DNA of 64,000 bases from assembly GCF_040436345.1 (NCBI RefSeq), contig NC_133215.1, forward strand, positions 20,343,306 through 20,407,305, written 5' to 3'. The notes under the pieces were generated by a model. It was not told the DNA's origin, made no database searches, and saw only the letters and a list, made by a program, of their open reading frames with translations. Made by a program: the position numbers and the translations under genes. The DNA comes from Pagrus major. Taxonomy: Eukaryota > Chordata > Actinopteri > Spariformes > Sparidae. This document shows positions 31,270 through 43,732 of this stretch, piece by piece; the stretch's first letter is position 1, and each line of letters starts with the position of its first letter.

Positions 31270-32990
31270 AAGTGGTGGAAGAAGTATCCAGATCTGTTAC
31301 TGAAGTGAAGGTAGAAATATCAAAAAAATAAATTAAAGTAAAAGTATTAGTTGTGCAGAAAAACAGTTACTGTCAGTGTTTTATTACTATACTGTTAAAT
31401 CATTATGATCGATGCATTAATGCTACTGGTTGAGTTAGAACTTTACTACTTCATGAAGTAGTTTAATCTAGTAATGCATCATATTCTATAAACTGATCAT
31501 GTTTTGTATGTAATATATGAATATAAAAAGTTGGAACTATATCTCCCAGACAAATGTAGTGGAGCAGAAAGTAATTATTTCTCTATGAATCATAGTGGAG
31601 TAAAAGTATAAAGTGGCATAAAATAGAAAAAATCAGATCCTTCACTTAAACAATACCACAAAGTAACATAACTGTAGTGTAAGTAAATACCCTGTATTTA
31701 AGATGAATTAGTTAATGAGTTATTTAATTGGTTAAGTAAACATAAAAAGTAGAAACTATGCCTGTCAGAAAAATGTACTGGAGTAGAAAGTACATTATTT
31801 GTATAAGTATAAAGAAAAATAAAATAGAAAACCTCAAAATTGTACTTTAGTACAGTACATGAGTAAATGTATAGACACTTAATACCACTAAAAAGTATTC
31901 ACATCCTTTATTGGAGCAGTACTATAAAGACAAATATGGAGGTATATGTAAAATTCCTGCATTTCTGTGGTTAAATTAAATAAATACACACACACAACAC
32001 AAATATTCACAGTAAAATGTACTTAAAGTATAAAAAGTCAAAGTACTACTGTTTGCATAAAAATGGCTCCTGTCAGTGTTATATGTTTACATATTATATG
32101 ATTGGATTATTGCAAAATGTTGCAGATTTACCAACACCAGTTACACTTAAACATCGAACCGTTGTCTCCAAAAACCTTTGGAAGGGACATAAAGTTACAT
32201 AATACCATTGGATATTAATATTAGATACAAAGTTGGAGTTACAGCTGAAAATGAGGTACTGAACATAATGAAATTACTTTAAAATGACACAACAAATTGG
32301 TATTACAGTAACTGACAATTATGTTGGATCAACGTGACTCTTTTAAACTAATGTGAATGAAATGTTTTGGTTTGACAAACAATAATTAAATGAGAAAAAG
32401 AGGAAAACTATGTCAGTTGGCCTCTTTCTGATAATGTCAGACCGATGTACACATTAAAATTAAGTAAATTCAATGGACTTTTTCTTTCAGTTGTATGAGA
32501 TAGAACAGTTTAATGTAGTAATGCATCATATTTCATAAACTAATCATATGTTTTTATGCACATTTTAATCTAAAAAGTAGGAACTATAGCTGTCAGACAA
32601 ATGTGGAGTGGAAAGTACATTCTATGAAACAGCGGAGTAGAAGTATAAAGTAGCTTAAAATGGAAAAACTTGTACAGTACAGTATTGTAGTAAATGTATA
32701 GATACTTTCCATCTCTAGTGGTAGAAAGTATTGAGATCCATTACTTAGGTAATAACACAAATAAGTAACAAAACTATAGTATAAGTAAAAGTTCTGTATT
32801 CAAGATTTTTTAACTGATTCAGGTATAATTCATTTTCATTTGTATTCAATTGAGTAGATAAATCGATAGTAATGAATAATGAAGTATTTCATTATATAAA
32901 ACCTTCAAAGTAACTACAGCTGTTGTATAAAGGTATTGGAGTAGAAGTGTGAAGACGTAGCATAAAACACAAGTTAAATACCTCAACGAA
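31270..32990. repeat. Tandem degenerate copies of the fish 'AAGTATTxAGAT' repeat
   Basis: At least four diverged units begin near 31270, 31680, 32430 and 32716. They share AGTGGTGGAAGAAGTAT or GTAGAAAGTATTGAGAT heads, a GTAGGAACTATAGCTGTCAGACAAATGT middle and GGAGTAGAAGTATAAAGTAGC ends. Similar solitary pieces recur at 46430-47130, 56400-56730 and 59180-59290. This is a widespread teleost dispersed repeat; the family name is not certain. No protein frame. Confidence 0.6.
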
Positions 32991-34026
32991 GAACCTGAGG
33001 AAATGCACATAGTTACATTTCCCTCATGATTAATTCACACCTGTCAATAACACCTTCTTTTGATCATTGGTTCTGCATGGAGGCAAAAATGCATTAATAA
33101 AAAAAGTTCAGAAAACTGTGCAAACTTGAGAGGAAGAAGTAGTCTGGTGAAGCCAAGCTATCATTTTAAGACGGAGAGGCGAGAAGCCACCCTCACTCCA
33201 AATATCTCTCTCAGGTGAAGCACGAGAGAGACGCAGCGCAATTGGAAGTTTGTGATCTAAACCCTGAGAGAGACTGCTGATACTCGCTTCCATAGGGTGC
33301 CGGTTAGACGAGTGTGCAGACGGAGACACACCAGAGATGAACATGCGCGTGTACACACAAACACACACGGCAGGCTTGTTACATACAGCAGTTAGGTTCG
33401 GGGTCAGGCCGGGACACAGGTTACCACAGGGTTAAAGCCTCGTGCACATGAGAAAAACAGCAGAAACAGATTTAAGAGAGAGGTGGATGCCAAGAGTGCC
33501 ATCTGCTTTAGTTACCCCCCCTCTCCAGTTTCCTCTCTCTCTCCTCTCTCCCATCCCTCTCCATCTTTGTTTCTCTGCACATTCCCTCGTTCCCATCTCC
33601 TGCTAAAGCCACATACATATTTTGTCAACAGCTAAATATTACCATTCATTATTTGTTTTCCACACCGCTCCGGCACCGATAATAAACTTAGATGGTATAG
33701 ATACAAGGACGGGTGTGGGGGTGGGGGAGAAGGGGGGTAAGATAAGTCCAAATCTGGCAACCGTCTCAAGTGTAATGACACCTCCATCTCTATGGAAAAC
33801 CATCCCCTTTTGTCTTCACTTGCATGGGAGCTCTTTCTTTTTACTGTTTTGTTCCCAGAAAACCCATGGAACATTTGCCAACATTTTTAAGAGCTGCGAA
33901 AAGCAGGATTTTTTTTTTTTTCTGCCGGTTTTTTAAGTCTTCCACCTCGCAGGTGTTTCTTTTTAAGGCGTGCTCGACAATGCCAAGCTCGTCTTGGCTC
34001 GTCTTGAATGCCGCGGGCCTCGGGGA

Positions 34027-34064
34027 GGGGGGGGGGGGGGGGGGGGAGAGAGAGAGAGAGAGAA
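34027..34064. repeat. G20 run followed by (GA)n
   Basis: Twenty consecutive G (34027-34046), preceded by CGGGGA and followed by AGAGAG units. Confidence 0.9.
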
Positions 34065-34952
34065 AAAAAACAAGGTTGGAGAAATCTTATTGATTAGCAG
34101 TTGTCGCTTCCCTTTTCTTTATCTCGCTGTGGCTCTCCTTTTCTGCCTCGCTCACTCCGTCGCTCGCACACTTTTAAAGTTGTGATAGGGGAATAGGGAA
34201 CCTTTGAAGGACAGGCCAAGAAAAAAAGAGAGCAAAAGGAATCTTAACTATAACTCAAAACCCTGCGTTCTCTCACAGGAAGTGACTGGACTTGAAGTGT
34301 CGCAGAACAAAGCTGCAGCTTTAAGTGGGACTTTTTAAATATTGTATAAAGAGCGTTAATGCATTTGAGCGTGTGAGCGTATGAAGCTCATGGGGTTCAA
34401 CTTGCTCGAGGCCTGAATGTGGGGCTTTTATTAAGCGGTGTCTAATTTCCCTCCTCAGACCTTCAGGCTAAACATTAGCTTCATAGATGCCGTCAGAACT
34501 GATTTATGATGCACGCCTACATGTAATACAGAAAATGAAAAAGGAATAATCAATCTTATCCCGTTCTGATGTGCTCATGTTAGTCTGATTAGTATTCTGT
34601 GGGTAATTGACACAATTGCAGCCAAAGCTCGGTTCATTAATGGTAAGACAGATTGCTGCTCGTTAGAGCCACCATGTGGTGCAAACACAAACAGCAGCCA
34701 TCTTGCTGAAAGAAAGTGGAGTTGATAAGTGTGTTTAGTCTTAACAAAATGTCATGTAAAAGTAATAACTACAATAAGTAATAATAAAACCGTCTTATTG
34801 CCCCTGAGAGAGAAGAAGAATGATTCAGGTTTATAAATTAGAGAAGGGGGACAAAATAAACAGGTGGACTGCCAGTTAGGATCAGTGATACGCCGGCTGG
34901 ATGGAAAGAAACACAGGACAAGAGGGAGGGAGGGAAGGAGGGAGGGAGGACT

Positions 34953-34972
34953 GGGGGGGGGGGGGGGGGGGG
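34953..34972. repeat. G20 homopolymer run
   Basis: Exactly twenty G preceded by GGAGGGA units. It is the second such run within 1 kb. Confidence 0.9.
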
Positions 34973-37369
34973 AGCTCAGAGAGAGGGATGAAAAGAGGGA
35001 GCCGGGAAAGAAGTACCATCTGTTTTTTAGGCACAAGGAAGATAAAAATGTGAGTATAGTGCTCAGAGGCAGAATGTGAGTATAGACTCCGGGTGTGAGA
35101 GGACTCTGCGTACAGGGGGGAGGAAACTACAAGGGGCACGGAGAGGTGAGGAAGAGAGGGCACATAAGAGAGAGGCAGACAGATGGAAGACAGGAAGATG
35201 AGAGAGGGAGGAAGAGTGAGAGAGAGCGAGGAGGACAGGGGAGCAGAGATTGGGTCTGGCAGCGGTGTGAGCGCACTGGGCACGCTCACATCAGGAGGGG
35301 ACATGACTCGACATGCCGGCTCAGCCCAGCTGGGTCAACGCTCTGCACTGCCATGTTGTTTTGGCTTCCCTTCTCCTGCACACACACACACATGCACACA
35401 AACCGACAAACAAATCCAGTTACCCCTCAGCTCGCTCCCTCATTCTCCCTCTCTCCGTCTCATATCTAGACACACACTCACTCACAGGCAAACACACACA
35501 AGCTCACACCCAAAATGCCATGGTTTTGGCTAGAGCCGGCCGGGCGGGCGAGGGCCCTGGACTAATGGAAACGCCAAACTCGTTACTCTAACGCTGGGTG
35601 ACAAGGGCACCTTGGGCTGCAGATGTTCCTGCTGATGACAGATGGAGCCTGGCACTGCCAGGGGACAGTGGGCCAGGCCTGCGCCAGCTCCATGCCACCT
35701 GCACCCCTCCTCTGTACCCCTCCACACAAACTCAAACATGCACACACTCCCTCGCTTTCTCACTTGGCCTATCTCTCTTGAACACTGGCTCACTGCTCCC
35801 CCTTTTCCTCCCCCCCACCTCCTATGTGTCTGTCTATCTGTCTGTCTGTCTCTCAATCACTCTTCCTCTTTCTCCCTCACACACACTGGCATGCTACTCT
35901 TCCTCCCCTGCCCGCTGTGAGGATGACTGTTTGTGGACAGATATCTATGACACTGGCAGAATGTGTTGGATAAATTGTGTCTGTATTGGTATTGATCCTG
36001 CTAACAGACAGAGCAGAAATCAGTTGTTTCATGACCATAATTCAAGATGAGGACATTAACAAACTGTTTTGGTGTCAAACGTCAGCTGACGAGCGCCGTT
36101 ACAAAATGAGTTTGCAATGTTTGTCGCGCATTCTGTCACTGCTATCTGATGACTGAGTGTAATCCATAGCCGCTTCCATTTTTGAGCAGAAAGTGGATTC
36201 CAGATCAGTTAATGCATGATGGAGACTGTGTAATGATACCATTTATCTTCATGGAAGTGGTGACAGGCTTCTGGAGGTGATTTCTCCGTCCTGGCTCAAA
36301 GACACAGTCCACCAGGATAATTTGCTTGATGCTGTTGGTCGCCAGATTACCAAAGTGTGCTCAGCTGTAATTTTGATGATGGTGGTTTTCACAAGGCTTC
36401 TGCTTATAACTCACAGTGAAAAACTGAATGTCACCAGTGATGCTTCTCACTGTGTCGCTATGTGAGGGACAGATGCAGCTTATCCTGCAAAAAAAGGTTT
36501 TATGGTTAGATTTAAACGCATTTAATGTTTTAGAACGAGCCACAAACGCACTTCTCACATTAGCTTCTGGTCAAATGTTGCAGACAAATAAAAGGGAAAT
36601 GGACACATGAGGAAAACAGAGGGAGGTGAATGCTCGGTTCACATCAGAGTCTTTTTCCTCACAGAGAGTGTAATGAGATTCTGGAGAGAAACGTCTGCAC
36701 GGCCACGCCAACTACAAATCCAGGAACATCGACTGTCAGTCTGGGAATCCAAGTGCTGAAAGAACACCAAGACTCCAGAGATTCATATGTTTGCCGTTTC
36801 ATAAATTTTGATAAATCTGACCGGGCTCGGGAGCCAAAGTTGTGTCTCCAGCTTGGCCCTGAGTGGTCTTTCCCACTGTTGGAATTTGTGGACTGTGATA
36901 TTGAAGAACTCTGTGATTAATCTGTATTTTGACATTGAAATCTTCTGGAGGTATTCTGTGAGTGGAAGACAATAATGTGCATAATCAAATGCATTCATGG
37001 GAGCTTGTGAATCTGTCAGCGTAAAAAACACTTTCACTTGCAGATTCCAGTGTACTGGCAGCCCGGTCGCCAGAATCAAATATTGCAGGTAAAGTTTCTG
37101 CAAACAAGAAACACGTTCAGATTTGTACGCCTCATATGTACCGTATTCACATTTCCACAATACGTGTAGGCCTGTTTAGGTTGAAGTCTTATTTCTCTCT
37201 CGTCACAACGCTGAGCTTCTGCTCTACTAAGGTTTTGGAACATAGACCACTTGGTTAGGGTTAGAAAAACATCATGGTTTGGCTTAAAATACCTCTTTTG
37301 GTCGCCACAATTACAGATGGAGATTGTCAGACTTCCCGTGAAAAATAGGCAGGTTCTTCGCAACAAGAA

Positions 37370-37617
37370 CCGAAGGAAATATCCCCAGGTGTCCTTCAAA
37401 ATATCCACAGGTGTGACGCAAACTGTGATCGGCCATTTGGCAGCCTCGTTGGCTGTGATAACGGCACCCCCATCCGCTCCACCTCCTGATGTAAAGGGCC
37501 GATAAGAAGCATTTGATGTGAACGTGATATACTGCACTTGCTACAGACGTGACTTGCTTTGGTATGTGGTTTGGAGCGACATTAACTGCTAACACTATAT
37601 CCTGGTGAATGGGCTGG
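37370..37617 (-). repeat. Dispersed repeat D, copy 1
   Basis: The reverse complement starts CAGCCCATTCACCAGGATAT and runs through GTTAGCAGTTAA, TATCACGTTCACAT and GCTGCCAAATGGCCGA. It matches, block for block, the copy at 44234-44480 inside the dand5 intron. Open frames of 115-153 codons on the minus strand cross it, but they are not kept in the other copy. Repeat class unknown. Confidence 0.65.
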
Positions 37618-39051
37618 ACAATTTCCAGCCGTGTTTGTGGTGAGAGAAGCCCAAACATGATCTTATCCTTACCCTAAGCCTAAAAGGGTTTTTGCGCTTC
37701 AACCTATCCTGACATAACATAAAATTAAAACTTAACACAAAGAAAGGTAAAGTTGCAACATATTCGTGACTTACAGAAACTTAAATGAAACATTTATCCT
37801 GCCGATTGGATTGGTTTTGCAGTTGTGGCTGCAGCTTTTTAGAGTCCTTTTCTGTGCTACATATGACCGCCTTTACCGTGCTGCAACCCCCTCCTCCACA
37901 CTTTCAACACTCTTGCATCAAGCCTGCACCCCCACCCCTTCCCTCCCTTCGCCCACTTCATCCAAAAACCATGTGTGGCGTGTCATTTCAACTCCCTCCA
38001 CGCAGAAGAAGGGCCCCTAACAAAACAAAACAATTATCTCTCCCCTCGTTAGGACCTGGCTCGCATCCGCTCTCTCTATTTAACTCCCCTCTTTCTCCTG
38101 CCGGACCCGTCCTTCGCTCTCCTCCCTTCCGTGGCTGTCTCTGTGACAATAAGTTGAGCTGAGGGTCTCTTAAGTGCTTCTGGAGTGGAGCGTTTAGTTG
38201 ATTTTAGGCTTCATGTTTCTTTTAAAGGCCTCAGCAGGAGCAGAGGATGGTTGTGGCATGAAAGAGAGGGTGAGGTGCCCGAGAGAGGAAGATTAAGGGA
38301 AGGCAGGAGAGCGAAGTAGCCCGATGGATGGTGGCATGTTGTGGTGCGAGGTGGGCGCTGATGTGTGCTGGTGAAGAGGAAGGGGAATGGATGGGCTGGC
38401 AGCAAGTGGGTGAGCAGGTTTCACCGTGCCAGCTCTTAATTACTTTAATTGGAGTCATTAGCTAAGTGAGCATGAGAGACATCACCTGCATGGCATGCAG
38501 GACCGCACCTGCCACAGCGACATTGCTATCATCATCATCACACTCCAGCGGAGGGTTTACTGACAGCTCAACACTAATGCTGCCACAGTGAAGCTACAAT
38601 CAGTACGAGTACAGTCAGACGCACAAACAAACACAAACACAAACACATTTCTTCACACATACATTTGTTGTTTGCAGGCAAGTGGTCGGAGGTGTCTTCT
38701 TCAACTACAGAGGAAGTTTGTCAACTGGTAAAAAATAAAACTCTAAAATATAAAAAGAACTCCTACAGTGAAAAAGTGGTGACAGTATGTGCATTTAGCT
38801 GGTTCGTTTGTTGACATTTTGATATATTAATAAAAAATGCGACATTTCAGACTTAAAGAAAATAAATTAAAGAACCAGATATTGAATCAATATGTGATTA
38901 TATTAATTTTTAAGAAAAGCTACAATGTTACCTTCAAAGACATAGGAGGTAGCATATCACTTGTCACCGAAAACTGCTGCTCTTTGCTAGCTATCCTTGG
39001 CTGTAGCTAGTTGCCGTTAGCTTATTAGCTCATGACTAGTTAGCCTTAGAG

Positions 39052-39150
39052 CCAGGGGTCCCCAAGAGTTTGTCAGGACCGGGACCTCAGTTCACATGGG
39101 GAGTCACCATGGGGCCCAGCTCACACGGCTAGACACCAAACTGAAAACAG
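39052..39150 (+). mobile_element. hAT-like transposon fragment
   Basis: CAGGGGTCCCCAAGAGTTTG followed by GGACCGGGACC resembles the terminal sequence of hAT/Charlie-type non-autonomous elements. Right end not located with confidence. Confidence 0.35.
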
Positions 39151-39984
39151 CCTCCGAGACTGTAGAGGATAAATTACGGAGGTGACACAGCAGCTATGAC
39201 TCCAGGGACGACGAGACACAGCAGGTAAGGACGGGAGAGGTGTGCAGCAGTGGGAGTGAAGTGACGGAGAAATCCACATTGGGTGAAAACAGCGTATAGA
39301 GCTGGATTATTGTCACAACTTACTCTGTGAAATGAGGATCTAATACTAGCAACTCAGAGATGATGTGGAAAAACAAACCAAGACTGTTTTGGTGAATTTA
39401 TTTAGATTGTCAAGATTGATTGAAATGTTCATGTGTGAACATTCACTCAAGGTAATGGTGCGTATCAATTGTGGCTAGCTTGACGGCAAGAACATTTGTG
39501 TTTATCTGCTCAAGTGTTCATCTGCCCAAAACAGTCAGTTTATTTTACTGTACTCTAGCCGTGAGCTAACGTTAGTGAGGAACGGCACCCTCTGTAGGTG
39601 TGTGTGTGTCTGTGTGGTTAAATTCAAACTCAAAACTCTCCGTAAATTCTGGTACTCACCAGAGCCTCTGCTTCTCTCTCTTCTTTTCCCCTCTTCTCTC
39701 TGTAATGTTGCTCATGAAGTAAAGTACATTTCCTCTCCAGCTTCTGTCTGCATTCAACCCTACAGAACATAAACGCCCGAAAACAGATGTCAGCTCAGCG
39801 GATCGCGGCTGCAGTCAGGTTGATAAACTGGAGTGAAGATAAATCCATTTTTAAATCCCAAAGTTTGATATGGTGTAGATTTGTTGGTCCAGGTGTGTTT
39901 GATGGGATTTTGAGGGATGTCTGTCTGTGGTGTAGTCTGATTGGGTGACGCGAGTCCACAGCCCCACTGAATTCAGCCTCTCCC

Positions 39985-40140
39985 GTTGTGTTGTAAGATA
40001 ACCTGATGAAGGTCTAAGTACCGAAACGTTGTTGTCAATAAACTTAATTACAACTGAAGTGGGCAGTGTGTGGAGTCTTCTTCCTGATTTTGTTCGGCCT
40101 TCGGTCTTCTCCTACGCACCTGTCGATCTTAAGGTGTGCA
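39985..40140 (+). repeat. Retroelement-like repeat with CCTGATGAAGGTCT...ACCGAAACGTTG
   Basis: GATAACCTGATGAAGGTCTAAGTACCGAAACGTTGTTGTCAATAAA is a hallmark string seen next to many animal retroelement-derived repeats and flanking sequences. The imperfect dyad GGTCT/ACCGAA is part of it. I cannot assign the family. Confidence 0.4.
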
Positions 40141-40498
40141 AAAGCTGCACTCTGCAGTTTAAAATTAATCTCTGAGCTCTCCTCCCATCGGTAAACAGTC
40201 CCGGATCAAAGCAGAATCCGAAGTGAATCCAGTTGTTTATTCTTCAGAGGGTCTGGATCTAAGCAGCTGAGCTGCAGCTCCCCATACAGCACTCTGCAAA
40301 AATACTTTGGTTTGTTTTGATAGAGAGCCCCCTAGTGGCAGAAGTTACCTCTTGTAAGTTTAAACTGAAAGCGTATTAAGAAGATATTCTTCAATGGCAA
40401 GTATGAACAAGAAGAATGGTTACAGATTAACTTGATATACACTAAATGAATAGGTCGTTATCAGGCTTTAGCAAAGCTTGATGATGAGCTTAATTCGA

Positions 40499-40573
40499 AT
40501 CAGGTGTTCTGGAGCAGGGAAAAAATGCAGAGCAGGGGGCCCCCAGGAACAGAATTGAAAAATCACTGCTTTA
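40499..40573 (+). mobile_element. Terminal piece of a hAT-type MITE
   Basis: CAGGTGTTCTGGAGCAGGGAAAAAATGCAGAGCAGGGGGCCCCCAGGA resembles, from memory, the end of the common vertebrate hAT MITEs (GGAGCAGGGAAA...GGCCCCCAGGAC). Confidence 0.45.
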
Positions 40574-40777
40574 ACACGTTATAAAAGTGAACGTATGTCA
40601 GATCTCCTGATGTTCAACCTCTGGCTCCCTCTTTACCTGATGTACCTCACCTCATTTGTCCTTTAGGAGGACAGCCTGAGGCAGACAGAGAGAGAACGAT
40701 CGCTGTACACATATGGATCTACAGGACTTACATCTGTTGTCAGCACACATCAAGCAGACACAAAGACAAAGAAGGTG

Positions 40778-40820
40778 CTCTCTCTCTCTCTCACTCACAC
40801 ACACACACACACACACACAC
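40778..40820. repeat. Compound (CT)n(CA)n microsatellite
   Basis: CT run followed by CA run. Confidence 0.9.
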
Positions 40821-42082
40821 ATCTATTTCATTCTACACATTAGTTGCGGTACTTTTAGCAACAGCGGTAGAAGTAATGATAGTAACAGCTACTAAAACCA
40901 CTGTGGGATTTTATCCAATGACAAACTTTGATGTTCACATCCGCAGGCTACACCTTTCTCTGTCCTCCTCAGCACCCAACAGACAGCCTGGCAGGCGAGC
41001 TGGCAGCCAGGCAGAATGGCAGTAGGCTGGCAGGCTTTAGCCCGGGGCACCATCTCCTGCGGAGCCAACTCTGACCAGCTGGTCCAGACTAACACCACAG
41101 AGCGAGCCTGTACCACCGTATCAGCGGGGAGCTAGATGTTAGCTGTGGTCCAGACACTCTCACACCCAGAGCCTGACACCTACAGCAGTACACCTGCACC
41201 GGTGGGATTTAGGTGAGAAGACTCTGTCTGGTCTATGACTTAACAGGTCGTCACATTTCTCCCAGCGTACCCTGTCACCATCCCGATTTCTTTCCAGAGA
41301 GTGCACGATGGACCCCTGTCCGCTCTCACTTGCTAATGCCAGATCTAGGAGCCTGATCCTCAGTCCAGTTTGGTCCAGTCTACCATGACGGTTTAGCTCC
41401 AGCAGAGCCCCGAGCAGCTGAGGAAAATCTGGTGGAGCTTCCTCTTCCAGCACTATTCAGCTAGTCAGTTAGCTAAGCACTGTTTTGACTGCTCAGCCAT
41501 AGCTATAGACACATCGGGACACATAGGAAGTCAGGGGTAAGAGCTTCAAAATGATCTAATTTGGGAATATTTGTTTTCAAGCCAATTACCACCAGACACA
41601 CATACAGTTAATTAACAGTATTTACTGGTCTAGAAAAACATTTTCAAAGTAAAACTTCTAAGCAAATGTGCCAAAACAGGCCCCAAATCCTTCCTCAATA
41701 ATTCATTTCCCCCTTGATACACCTTGATTGACCTGATATTGCTCGAGTCCACCCCCTCCACCTCCATCACGCACACCTCCCAACCATTTCCACGTCTGAC
41801 AGTTAAAAGGCCTCCACACACAGAGAAAGAGCAGGCAGCTCATTGTGCGTTTTAAAGCGCTAACTAGGCCACTTAGCACCCCGTGACGCTGATCTGATCC
41901 CCGAGGCGCTGAACTTGGCAGCGGGCCCTCCTCCTTTCGCTCCTTCCTTTCCCTTCGCCATGGGAACCAGGCCATCCTTAATGACGCAGGAGTGCTCCGC
42001 CGGATCCCACAATGCAAAGGGGGCTGACATCTGTCTTGCTAAGTGGTGCACTCTCTTGTGCACCTTGTTTGTTCAATCAACA

Positions 42083-42136
42083 ACCCCCCCACCACCACCA
42101 CCACCACCACCTCCTCCTCCACCACCTCCTCCTCTT
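42083..42136. repeat. (ACC)n/(TCC)n trinucleotide tract
   Basis: C7 followed by ACC units, then CTC/ACC mixtures. It translates to poly-Pro/Thr/Ser in the plus frames, which are not genes. Confidence 0.85.
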
Positions 42137-43619
42137 CTCCCTTCTCTATGCCCATTTTCTTTTTTATCTCCCTTTTTATCCAGAATAAAAAAGACAAAAG
42201 ATTGCGAGGAAGAAGAGAGGTGCAGAGTTTGGAGAGGATAGACGGCGGGATAGTGAGATCATGACGCTGCCTTCGCCACCGCCGTCACAGGCACAACAGC
42301 ACAGTGGGTGGATTATTATAGATAGCAAGTGCAGCATTGTGTAAAGACAGAGATGGATGACGAAACACATGTGCAGATTTATTTATGAATAACTCAGTTT
42401 TACAAACAGCCTTCTTCACTGTGAGGAATGGGAGTTTCAAAAGCAGGATTTGATCACTGTCAGCCTCCCCAGCCTCTCCACTTTCTGCATATCAAGAAAA
42501 AAAACAAGTGCCTGATTAAAAGTGGCCCCTAATTCCTCATAGTTAAGACCTGGGCAAATATTTGTCCCATCAATCTTGGAAAATATAGCCATCAACTCAA
42601 GATGTTAATCACATGCTAATGGAATCCGAGGGACTCAATGCACCCCCGTAGCGCAATGAACGCTTTCACTTTTTCAGAAAGCCCACGTGAATGCAAATGG
42701 CCATCTAAACAGTCATTTTGACAGCATGCCAAGGCAACGTAAAGAGCCCCCTTCTTTATGCTCCTCTGGGAATGTATGTAGGGATGTGTGGGATGAGTTC
42801 ACTTTACCAGGCCCAGGTGCCAGGATATAAATGAATAATAGGTTTTATGGGCCCTAACTGAAAAAAAGAGCACATACACACATAATCACACATGCCCGCT
42901 CGCTCAAGTGCATCTGTGGTGAAGGATGTTCAAATTCCCACAACTACACTGAAAAGAGATTGGGCATGAGAATAGGTGGTTCCTATACATAATTCAGGGG
43001 TCCATGCTGAAACAATTATGTTTGCCTACCGCTAAGTACCCACGCTCAATAGCTCGTTTGCTCTCTAGTTGGGTGCTTTCAGATGTAAGTGCTATGTGCT
43101 AAAAGTCGGCGGGACATGGCTTTTTAATAAAATATAGGAGCTGACACTTGAACACTTGAATGCGAGAGTGGGTGGTAAAAAAACAACAAATGCTCTTCAT
43201 GTTTTTACTTGAGCTTTGCATGCAAACTAAATTGCACTTGTAAATCTAACAGTGTTGGCAGAGAAAAACTAATTAGCAAATGCCAGGCAAAAGGAATGTG
43301 GACCAATAAGACGTTTTAATGACAATATTACACATCACAATATTTCAGTTTAGATTCATCTAGACACGTTTTTCTTTTTTTTACATGAACTCAAGTCCAG
43401 TGTGGACATCTCCATCAGTAAATCGCATGACCAAAATATAGGTCATTTTGTCATCAATCAGTGGTGGAAGAAACCACCAGAATATTTTACTCTGAAAAAC
43501 AAATTCAGACTCAAAACGAAAACAGATACACACAGACAACAACATATGTAAATCAAATTACAAGTGTCTAAATAATTATCACACACATTATGAAACATAT
43601 TCCATATCTTGGCAGTGAC

Positions 43620-43642
43620 TTGACAGAGAATAAAGGTGTCAA
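43620..43642 (-). promoter_or_regulatory. Short stem-loop in the proximal 3'UTR of dand5
   Basis: On the transcript strand TTGACA and TGTCAA form perfect 6-bp arms around an 11-base loop (CCTTTATTCTC), 91-113 nt past the stop codon. Both arms carry GAC/GUC. In mouse, Bicc1 is reported to act on the proximal Dand5 3'UTR through GAC-containing motifs in a structured region. The parallel here is inference. Confidence 0.3.
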
Positions 43643-43732
43643 TCCAAATGAAATCTTAACCTGCAGCTCTATTTCCTTAAGAGAAAACGACAAATACATT
43701 GTGTTTTTTTTGTTAGAACAGCTGTAACGCAG

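Larger units (their letters stand above)
33000..37360. other. Gene-poor interval
   Basis: Pyrimidine-rich tracts (33525-33580), two G20 runs, and (CA)n snippets (35382-35400) lie among mixed sequence. Blocks 34440-34640 and 35530-35720 look complex and possibly regulatory. A 96-codon plus-strand frame at 36630-36920 has no recognisable domain. Confidence 0.5.
37618..43600. other. Gene-poor interval downstream of dand5
   Basis: Contains hAT-like ends (39050-39150 and 40499-40573), a retroelement-like block (39985-40140), (CT)n(CA)n at 40778-40820, an (ACC)n/(CTC)n tract at 42083-42136, and a complex, CNE-like block at 42480-42870 with the octamer ATGCAAAT at 42691-42698. No exon recognised; in particular no nuclear factor I DNA-binding exon. 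Confidence 0.5.

Noticed and set aside
31270..32990. CRISPR-like or satellite array
   Set aside because: Units are long, diverged and unevenly spaced, with no short direct repeat plus unique spacer pattern.
36630..36920. 96-codon plus-strand frame with an AG at 36663-36664
   Set aside because: No domain recognised, no partner exon, and no donor or poly(A) context that would make it a terminal exon.
37076..37658. Minus-strand frames of 153 and 115 codons
   Set aside because: They overlap dispersed repeat D. The second copy does not keep the frames and no known transposase motif is visible.
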